The translations under genes were made by a program, and so were the position numbers. A stretch of DNA of 5,910 nucleotides from assembly GCA_903932755.1 (NCBI GenBank), contig CAIZHL010000038.1, forward strand, positions 1 through 5,910, read 5' to 3'. This DNA is from an uncultured beta proteobacterium. GTDB taxonomy: Bacteria; Pseudomonadota; Gammaproteobacteria; Burkholderiales; Rhodocyclaceae. This document shows positions 1-4,126 of the stretch, piece after piece. The notes beneath the pieces were generated by a model. It worked only from the letters and a program-made list of their open reading frames with translations, searched no databases and had not been told where the DNA came from. Every line of letters starts with the position of its first letter. The stretch's first letter is position 1.

Positions 1-775
1 CGCCCAGGGCATTGAAGGGTTCCGCGACGCAATAGCCGTCGATCGACTTGGCCGCGAGCGCGGGCGGCATGTCGGGCGGGTTCAACACGATGAAGTTGCA
101 CTCGTTGGGCGCCAGCTTGGCGTCCTGCGGACGGATCACCGGGGTGATGCCGGCGTCCTTCATGATCTTCTGCGAAATGATGTTGTGGATCGAGTACCAG
201 TAAGGTACCGCGAACTGCTTGCCGCCGAAATCCTTGGGCGAATTGATGCCTGAGTCCTTGCCGACGACCATGCCCGAACCGTTGGTATGGTTCCACGCCG
301 TGATCTTGATCGGGAACTTGTTGTTGTAACGCATCCAGATTGGAATTGGGATCAGCATATGCGTCAAGTTCAGCTTGTGCGACGAGAAGGCTTCGACCAG
401 CGGCGACCAGCCGCGGATCAGCGTCGGCGGTACCGAGTCCAGCCCCTCCTTCTTGAAGAAGCCCATCTCGTGGGCGACCAACAGTGCCGAGGCATCGGTG
501 ATCGGCAGGTAGCCGATGCGGATGGTCGGATCCCATTTCTTTTCCTGGGCAAAGGTGGCCGAGGTCGGAATCAGGCTGCTCAGGGCGCCGAGGCCACCCC
601 ACTTGAGCAGTTCGCGGCGATTGACCCCGGTACCGAGAACGCTGCTGAACAGCGGATCGTATTCGATCGCCAGTCCGTGATCCTCGATGCCGTCGCCGTG
701 CTTTTTGTAATCGAGATGCGGCGTTTCGGACGGATGGTGATTCCCAACGATATTAAGGTCGCAAAGTATGCACAT
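1..775 (-). CDS. NitT/TauT-family ABC transporter substrate-binding protein, Tat-exported (C-terminus beyond window)
   Basis: This is the 5' part (258 codons) of a periplasmic binding protein; the rest lies past the left edge. Residues 52-57 (NRRELL) begin a twin-arginine signal, followed by a hydrophobic stretch (59-70) and a likely cleavage site after TFA at 74-76. The mature part starts with IRIGYLPITDASALLVAHE (86-104), followed by GFFKKEGL, a pattern typical of NrtA/CmpA/SsuA-type proteins. Residues 232-253 (NPPDMPPAL to VAEPFN) match the NrtA/CmpA pattern PPDM...GEPWN. His197 sits where I recall a ligand-contacting His in nitrate-binding NrtA (inference). The ATG follows an AGGAGG at 785-790. 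No ATG, GTG or TTG codon lies in frame between it and the twin arginine, so the 51-residue leader before the twin-arginine motif, with Cys2, Cys5 and several His, appears real. It lies 46 bases downstream of the ATPase gene. The substrate is not shown by sequence; thiocyanate or cyanate is inferred from context. Confidence 0.88.
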   Translation of the reverse strand, partial: MCILCDLNIVGNHHPSETPHLDYKKHGDGIEDHGLAIEYDPLFSSVLGTGVNRRELLKWGGLGALSSLIPTSATFAQEKKWDPTIRIGYLPITDASALLVAHEMGFFKKEGLDSVPPTLIRGWSPLVEAFSSHKLNLTHMLIPIPIWMRYNNKFPIKITAWNHTNGSGMVVGKDSGINSPKDFGGKQFAVPYWYSIHNIISQKIMKDAGITPVIRPQDAKLAPNECNFIVLNPPDMPPALAAKSIDGYCVAEPFNALG

Positions 776-784
776 GCTCGGTCT

Positions 785-790
785 CCTCCT
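785..790 (-). promoter_or_regulatory. Strong ribosome binding site of the substrate-binding protein gene
   Basis: The minus strand reads AGGAGG nine bases before the ATG at 775. It fixes the start of a gene whose unusually long pre-Tat leader might otherwise be dismissed as an annotation error. Confidence 0.75.
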
Positions 791-821
791 GTGGGGTGGT
801 GGTGTCCTGGCCTAATCGTGG

Positions 822-1652
822 TCAGGCATGCTGCGAAACACTGCTTGATTCGGCGCCCGCTTCTTCTGCGACATCCTCCGCCGGAGCACCCGCCACCTGC
901 GCCGCGCTGTGGAAGGCATCCATCAGCCTCGCCCTCATGGCCTGGACCGCGGGATCCTGACGCTGCCGAGGATCCTCGAGCGGAACTTCGAATTCGTGGA
1001 CGATCTTGCCCGGGGCTCCGGCCATGATAAGCGCGCGATCGGCCATCAGGATGGCTTCGTCGATGTCGTGGGTGACGATGATCAGGTTGAAGCCGAGGCG
1101 CTTGGCGATGGAGCGGACGTCGCGCTGCAGGGACGCGCGGGTAAAGGCATCGAGTGCGGAAAACGGCTCGTCCAGCAGCAGCAGTTCCGGCTCCATGACC
1201 AGCGATCGCGCAAGGGCGACCCGCTGCTGCTGGCCGCCGGAGAGATCCTGCACGCTGGTATCGGCGTAGTCCTGCAACTCGACCAGGCGCAGCGCCTCTT
1301 CGACCCGCTCGCGCTTTTCCTTTTCCTTCCAGCCGGCGAAGCCGAGGCCGACGCCGACATTCTGGGATACCTTCATCCAGGGGAACAGGTGCGGCGCCTG
1401 GAACATCATGACCCAGCGCGACGACGGCCCCTCGATCTTCTTGTCGTCGAAATGCATCGTGCCTTCGGTCGGCCGGTTCAGTCCGGCGATGATGTGCAGC
1501 AGCGTGGATTTGCCGCAGCCGGAGCGACCGATGATTGCCAGTGCCTCACCGCGCTTCGACTCCAGCATGAGATTGCTGAAAGTCGGCTTGCCGCGCGAAG
1601 TGTAGCGGTAGCCGAGGCCCTGGATGTTGATGTTTACACCGCGAATCGACAC
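822..1652 (-). CDS. NitT/TauT-family ABC transporter ATP-binding protein
   Basis: This 276-residue protein is a complete ABC ATPase that would power an inner-membrane anion importer. It shows Walker A GRSGCGKST (42-50), a Q-loop in MMFQAPHLFPW (Gln85), signature LSGGQQQR (137-144), Walker B LLLLDEP (157-163), D-loop SALD (165-168) and switch His195 in VTHD. The FQ..HLFPW spacing and the HDIDEAILMADR segment are typical of the SsuB/TauB/NrtD/CmpD group. The start is GTG, with GGAGA eight bases upstream; a nearby ATG at 1657-1659 is out of frame. The last 27 residues or so are Ala/Glu/Ser-rich and look like a disordered tail. The gene lies 195 bases after the activator gene and 46 bases before the binding-protein gene. 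No permease is visible, so it should follow past the left edge. The family is certain; the substrate is not. Confidence 0.93.
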   Translation of the reverse strand: MSIRGVNINIQGLGYRYTSRGKPTFSNLMLESKRGEALAIIGRSGCGKSTLLHIIAGLNRPTEGTMHFDDKKIEGPSSRWVMMFQAPHLFPWMKVSQNVGVGLGFAGWKEKEKRERVEEALRLVELQDYADTSVQDLSGGQQQRVALARSLVMEPELLLLDEPFSALDAFTRASLQRDVRSIAKRLGFNLIIVTHDIDEAILMADRALIMAGAPGKIVHEFEVPLEDPRQRQDPAVQAMRARLMDAFHSAAQVAGAPAEDVAEEAGAESSSVSQHA

Positions 1653-1847
1653 CGATCATTTCTCCGTAAACAAAAGTTTCGGCGCGAATTCCGCGCAACA
1701 GTCACGACTCTAGCGCCCATGACCGTAAGTGCGCCGTAGGGTAGCTGCCGATGAAGCCTGGATTCCGGGCGTAACGACAAACCGGTGGATTAGCATAAAT
1801 CCATGGCTTGTCGCATCGCTCGGTATCGATCAGGGACCTTTCCGGAA
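1653..1847. other. Intergenic gap between the activator gene and the ABC genes
   Basis: These 195 bases interrupt an otherwise tight minus-strand gene row. I see no convincing sigma-70 promoter on the minus strand and no stem followed by a T-run. A small GC hairpin can form at 1682-1696 (GCGCG, loop AATTC, CGCGC), 30 bases before the ATPase start. An 8-base palindrome TTCCGGAA (1840-1847) lies just after the activator stop. The gap could hold a second promoter or a processing site; neither is demonstrated. Confidence 0.5.
1661..1665 (-). promoter_or_regulatory. Ribosome binding site supporting the GTG start of the ATPase gene
   Basis: GGAGA on the minus strand lies eight bases before the GTG at 1650-1652. 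The ATG at 1657-1659 is in another frame and too close to this site, so GTG is the best start. Confidence 0.6.
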
Positions 1848-2291
1848 TTACTCGGCAGTGAGACGCTCATGAATCAGCTTCATTCGCTTCGCCAGATCCT
1901 CTTCGCTCACCAGACCACGCTTGATCAGGGAATGGGTCAACGCAAGAAGCTGCCGTTCGGGGAAGGGGACGTCCTGGTAGAGCGTCTCGGACAATTCATC
2001 CTCTTCCCAGCGCCGCTCGAGCAAAGGCAGCGGGACAGCACCACCGACGTCCTTGCGGTCGATGCTGCCGTCCAGCCAGCGCTTCTCGACCGCCATCGCC
2101 GGCGAGCAGGAAGTCGTCCCCAGCGCCTCGCACATTCCGTCCAGGCTGGTCTTCCACGGCGGATCGGGGTTGGTCACGCCATACTGGTTGGCGAGATCTT
2201 CCCAGACCCGGCCGTGTTCCTTGATGTCTTCCAGCAAGGGAACCGGCGCCCATTCCGTTTTTGCCGCTCCCGCCTTGGCTGCTTCAGTCAT
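1848..2291 (-). CDS. Thiocyanate hydrolase activator, P15K-like (nitrile hydratase accessory family)
   Basis: This 147-residue cytoplasmic protein has no signal peptide or membrane segment. Its position directly after scnC and its size fit P15K, the small protein reported to promote functional expression of thiocyanate hydrolase in Thiobacillus thioparus, probably through cobalt loading or claw maturation. Its C-terminal half has the nitrile hydratase beta/accessory layout. A Trp-rich, Arg-rich region (RWLDG at 71-75, ERRWEED at 92-98) is followed by PFPERQLLALTHSLIKRG (109-126) and LVSEEDLAKR (127-136). The same pattern is visible in ScnB, which suggests common ancestry with the N-terminal half of nitrile hydratase beta. 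Cys54 and Cys62 are the only cysteines and could be transient metal ligands (inference). The start is set by AGGAG overlapping the scnC stop, so translation is probably coupled. Order, size and pattern agree, but the exact P15K match is from memory. Confidence 0.85.
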   Translation of the reverse strand: MTEAAKAGAAKTEWAPVPLLEDIKEHGRVWEDLANQYGVTNPDPPWKTSLDGMCEALGTTSCSPAMAVEKRWLDGSIDRKDVGGAVPLPLLERRWEEDELSETLYQDVPFPERQLLALTHSLIKRGLVSEEDLAKRMKLIHERLTAE

Positions 2292-2297
2292 GGCCGA

Positions 2298-2302
2298 CTC
2301 CT
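2298..2302 (-). promoter_or_regulatory. Activator-gene ribosome binding site overlapping the scnC stop codon
   Basis: The minus strand reads TAGGAG. The scnC stop TAG (2301-2303) shares bases with the AGGAG site, six bases before the activator ATG at 2291. This implies coupled synthesis of ScnC and its putative activator. Confidence 0.7.
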
Positions 2303-3023
2303 AGTGATGCGCCGGCTTGGCCGGCTTATGCACGGGCAATGGAATGTTGGTGGTCATGCCCGGCTTGGGCAAGGCGACGCCGATCAGGCAATCCCGCGTG
2401 ACGATTTCGGTGAGTTGGTCTTCGGTCCAGCCTTCGGTTCCGGCAGGGCGCATCGGCATCACGATGAAGCGGCACTTCTGGTTCGAGTCCTCGACGCGGA
2501 CTTCCACTTCCGCCGGCAGGGTCAGGCCGAATTCGGCCAGCACCTGGCGCGGCCAACGGACCAGGCGGCGCCGGTAGTTCGGGGTGCGGTACCACTCCGG
2601 CTGGAAGCCGAGGATCGGGCGCGGATAGCAGGAACACAGGGTGCACACCACCACGTGATGCATGGTCGGCGTGTCTTCCAGGACGCGCAGGTCGGTGTAG
2701 TCGCTCGGCGTGCCGAAGCCGGTCGGGTTCAGCCAGTCGACGCCGACCGCGAAGCTGGCCTTGATGGCATCGGTCAGGCACTGCTTCTTGTACTCGGGAT
2801 CCAGCCAGGCCTTGGCCACCATGCGGGCAGCCGGCGTCGGTCCGATGTGCTCGGCGAACTCGGTGAAGCGGCGATGGTCTTCCGCCGAAAACAGGCCTTT
2901 TTCGATGGCCAGTTCGCGAACGGCTATTTCGAGCGCCTCGAAGTCGCTGATTTCCTCAACCATCGGCGCCGGCGGCTTGTGTCCGTGGCCGTGATCGTGG
3001 TCATGATCGTGATCGTTTGACAT
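2301..3023 (-). CDS. scnC: Thiocyanate hydrolase gamma subunit (cobalt-binding catalytic subunit)
   Basis: This 240-residue cytoplasmic subunit carries the active site that hydrolyses thiocyanate to carbonyl sulfide and ammonia. The metal claw VCTLCSCYPRP has Cys127, Cys130, Ser131 and Cys132. The Thr after the first Cys marks the cobalt rather than the iron type. In this family the second and third claw Cys become sulfinic and sulfenic acids, and two backbone amides ligate the metal. Further family blocks are LAIEKGLFSAEDH (38-50), AKAWLDPEYKK (70-80), GTPSDY (104-109), EWYRTPNYRRRLVRWPRQVL (143-162) and VTRDCLIGV (208-216). I recall the T. thioparus ScnC as 243 residues with nearly the same sequence around the claw. 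The N-terminus carries alternating His (5, 7, 9, 11, 13, 15), and the C-terminus ends in HH. It is followed nine bases later by the activator gene and preceded by scnA with a 40-base gap. AAAGG (3033-3037) lies nine bases before the ATG. Plain nitrile hydratase is unlikely, given the separate ScnA and ScnB. Confidence 0.95.
   Translation of the reverse strand: MSNDHDHDHDHGHGHKPPAPMVEEISDFEALEIAVRELAIEKGLFSAEDHRRFTEFAEHIGPTPAARMVAKAWLDPEYKKQCLTDAIKASFAVGVDWLNPTGFGTPSDYTDLRVLEDTPTMHHVVVCTLCSCYPRPILGFQPEWYRTPNYRRRLVRWPRQVLAEFGLTLPAEVEVRVEDSNQKCRFIVMPMRPAGTEGWTEDQLTEIVTRDCLIGVALPKPGMTTNIPLPVHKPAKPAHH
2979..3014 (-). repeat. Short tandem repeat coding the His-rich N-terminus of ScnC
   Basis: Codons 4-15 of scnC alternate Asp or Gly with His, giving a degenerate 6-base repeat (GATCAC/GATCAT/GGCCAC type). 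The T. thioparus protein, as I recall it, also begins with an Asp-His run, so the tract is a family trait whose length may vary. It may buffer cobalt near the enzyme (inference). Confidence 0.75.
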
Positions 3024-3063
3024 GTGCTCTTACCTTTCTGTTCTGTACGATTTGACGGTCCGC

Positions 3064-3426
3064 TTACACGGACTCCAGCCAGCGTTCCGAGAATTCGGTC
3101 TGCAGCGTGTCGTTGGGAAAGTTGGTGGGATACTCCGGCCACAGGTCTTTCTGCTTGAAGCGCACGATGTAGAACCATTCCGACTGGTCGACGTGGCCCC
3201 AGGCTTCATCTTCCGGCGCCGGGCTCTCATGGGTGACGACGGCGACCACACCGACGGCGCCGCGCGTGTAGACCTGGCAGCGGGTATAGAAAATATCCGG
3301 CAGGTTCTTGATCCTGACGCGGTCGCCGACCTTGAACTTGGCCGGGCCTGCGGTGCCCTTGAAACACTGGGGATCGCCCTTGCCGGTCGCGATCGTAGCG
3401 TGATGGGTTCTATCGTGCTGGCTCAT
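3064..3426 (-). CDS. scnA: Thiocyanate hydrolase alpha subunit
   Basis: This 120-residue subunit corresponds to the C-terminal half of nitrile hydratase beta, an SH3-like barrel that packs on the catalytic subunit. Recognisable blocks are GDPQCFKG (17-24), FKVGDRVRIKNLPD (31-44) with YTRGAVGVV just after, and DLWPEYP with NDTLQTE near the C-terminus. VGDRVR and the RG..G turn are the usual marks of this fold. I recall the T. thioparus ScnA as about 126 residues with the same blocks in the same order; here the N-terminus is a little shorter. The start codon lies inside the end of scnB, a 17-base overlap including the scnB stop. It is preceded by GAGGTG at 3437-3442, ten bases upstream. The subunit has no catalytic residue of its own as far as I know; it completes the heterotrimer. 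Confidence 0.94.
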   Translation of the reverse strand: MSQHDRTHHATIATGKGDPQCFKGTAGPAKFKVGDRVRIKNLPDIFYTRCQVYTRGAVGVVAVVTHESPAPEDEAWGHVDQSEWFYIVRFKQKDLWPEYPTNFPNDTLQTEFSERWLESV

Positions 3427-3850
3427 GGCGCTTTTTCACCTCGTCGATTTTGTTGATCAGTTCGGTCAGGGAGACGTGATGTCCGTCGACCAGAATCCGC
3501 GCTGCGGACAGCAGCCAGCGCCCGTAGTAGGGCAGGCCCAGGTATTGGCTCGTGCCCAGGTCGACGTTCTGCATGCGACGCCTTTCCTCGGCACACCATA
3601 CACCGCGCCAGGCCAGGCACTCGGTGGTGACGTAGGCTCGGTGCCCCCATGCCTCGTGTTCCTCCTCGGTCCATTCGCAGGGAACGTCGACCTCGCCGCC
3701 AACATCATGGGGCGATCGCGTATAGGCCCGAAACAGTTCGTGGTTGATATCGGTGGGATAGGGCGCCTTGCCGGTTTTCTGCACCGGCGGCTGCAATTCG
3801 GTGACTGCGATCAGATGTCGCAATACCTCTTCTCTGGTAGTCGATGACAT
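3410..3850 (-). CDS. scnB: Thiocyanate hydrolase beta subunit
   Basis: This 146-residue subunit corresponds to the N-terminal half of nitrile hydratase beta and caps the active site in ScnC. Blocks seen are RAYTRSPHDVGGEVDVP (41-57), ECLAWRGVWCAEERRR (77-92) and LGLPYYGRWLLSAARILVD (104-122). Arg90-92 align with the arginine pair of T. thioparus ScnB that I recall contacting the oxidised claw cysteines, so the site looks intact. I recall that protein as about 157 residues; this one lacks roughly ten at the C-terminus, where the gene overlaps scnA. The start at 3850 is chosen because AAGGAG lies ten bases upstream and MSSTTREEV matches the family N-terminus. An in-frame ATG at 3892 would add 14 residues but would place the Shine-Dalgarno inside the gene. 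It is the first gene of the operon, divergent from the CynR-like gene. Confidence 0.94.
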   Translation of the reverse strand: MSSTTREEVLRHLIAVTELQPPVQKTGKAPYPTDINHELFRAYTRSPHDVGGEVDVPCEWTEEEHEAWGHRAYVTTECLAWRGVWCAEERRRMQNVDLGTSQYLGLPYYGRWLLSAARILVDGHHVSLTELINKIDEVKKRHEPAR

Positions 3851-3860
3851 AGCTGGACTT

Positions 3861-3866
3861 CTCCTT
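3861..3866 (-). promoter_or_regulatory. Ribosome binding site deciding the scnB start
   Basis: AAGGAG on the minus strand, ten bases before the ATG at 3850. It rules against the upstream in-frame ATG at 3892. Confidence 0.75.
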
Positions 3867-3905
3867 AGATTGATGTCTTCTTGCCGAGCCACTGGTACTG
3901 AAGCG

Positions 3906-3934
3906 ATAGAACTTTGAACGGACGCTCATGTCGA
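3906..3934 (-). promoter_or_regulatory. Candidate sigma-70 promoter for scnB (weak)
   Basis: On the minus strand TCGACA (3929-3934, five of six matches to TTGACA) is followed 17 bases later by TTCTAT (3906-3911, three of six to TATAAT). An AATTT run just upstream could help. The predicted transcript start near 3899 would give a leader of about 50 bases. The poor -10 would suit an activator-dependent promoter, but the match could be chance. Confidence 0.25.
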
Positions 3935-4032
3935 AAATTTCTGGTGCATCGCCGCCTGCATTTCCGCGACTTCCGGACAGAGATCAACGACCCGCGGCAA
4001 TCCCGTACAATTCCCGGTTGCTTCTGCGCGCC

Positions 4033-4044
4033 CGGGACGTCCCG
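4033..4044. promoter_or_regulatory. Perfect 12-base palindrome, possible operator
   Basis: CGGGACGTCCCG reads the same on both strands. It begins 19 bases before the candidate -35 of the regulator gene. LysR-family proteins bind dyads near their own promoters, so autoregulation is a reasonable guess. It lacks the classic T-N11-A form within its 12 bases, and no T-run follows, so it is not a terminator. Confidence 0.35.
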
Positions 4045-4051
4045 CAAGTAG

Positions 4052-4080
4052 TTGATGGTTAAATTGTGTTCGCTTCAAAT
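4052..4080 (+). promoter_or_regulatory. Candidate sigma-70 promoter for the cynR-like gene
   Basis: TTGATG (4052-4057) and TCAAAT (4075-4080) are separated by 17 bases; each matches the consensus at four of six positions. The -10 ends 46 bases before the ATG at 4127. The surrounding stretch is the most AT-rich of the gap. Confidence 0.4.
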
Positions 4081-4115
4081 TGGCCTGTCCATGATTATTT
4101 TCCGATTCGCCCCAT

Positions 4116-4120
4116 AGGAA
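4116..4120 (+). promoter_or_regulatory. Ribosome binding site deciding the regulator start
   Basis: AGGAA lies six bases before the ATG at 4127. An in-frame TTG at 4121 would touch this site directly, so the ATG is preferred. Confidence 0.65.
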
Positions 4121-4126
4121 TTGACT

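Larger units (their letters stand above)
3851..4126. promoter_or_regulatory. Divergent scnB / cynR-like control region
   Basis: These 276 bases separate two divergently transcribed genes, the usual arrangement for a LysR-family regulator and its target. No gene is supported inside. Visible structure includes a perfect 12-base palindrome at 4033-4044, a CAATCCCG/CAATTCCCG repeat one helical turn apart (3998-4005 and 4008-4016), and a TTCCG direct repeat nine bases apart (3962-3966 and 3971-3975). AAATTG occurs twice (4061-4066 and 4077-4082). Candidate promoters for both directions are listed separately. No established CynR operator could be matched from memory. Confidence 0.7.

Noticed and set aside
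1682..1696. GC stem as an intrinsic terminator
   Set aside because: The stem has only five pairs and no T-run follows on either strand.
287..1739. Plus-strand open frames opposite the ABC transporter genes
   Set aside because: The minus-strand frames hold Walker A, signature, Walker B and Tat motifs. The plus-strand products are Arg/Gln/Pro-rich shadow translations.
1803..3020. Long plus-strand open frame of 405 codons
   Set aside because: It runs antisense to the activator and scnC genes, both of which show clear family motifs. Its length comes from GC-rich codon bias on the opposite strand, and its sequence resembles no family I know.
2301..3850. Nitrile hydratase rather than thiocyanate hydrolase
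   Set aside because: Nitrile hydratase has a single beta subunit of over 200 residues. Here the beta halves are separate genes, ScnB and ScnA, and the block order matches thiocyanate hydrolase throughout.
3851..3892. Extended scnB start at the ATG at 3892
   Set aside because: The AAGGAG site would fall inside the coding sequence, and the extra 14 residues are absent from the ScnB N-terminus I recall.
3865..4047. 60-residue minus-strand open frame in the scnB leader
   Set aside because: It starts with TTG without a ribosome binding site, has a Lys/Arg-rich unstructured product and overlaps the likely promoter region.
4121..4126. TTG start for the regulator gene
   Set aside because: It directly abuts the AGGAA site with no spacer, whereas the ATG six bases later has good spacing.
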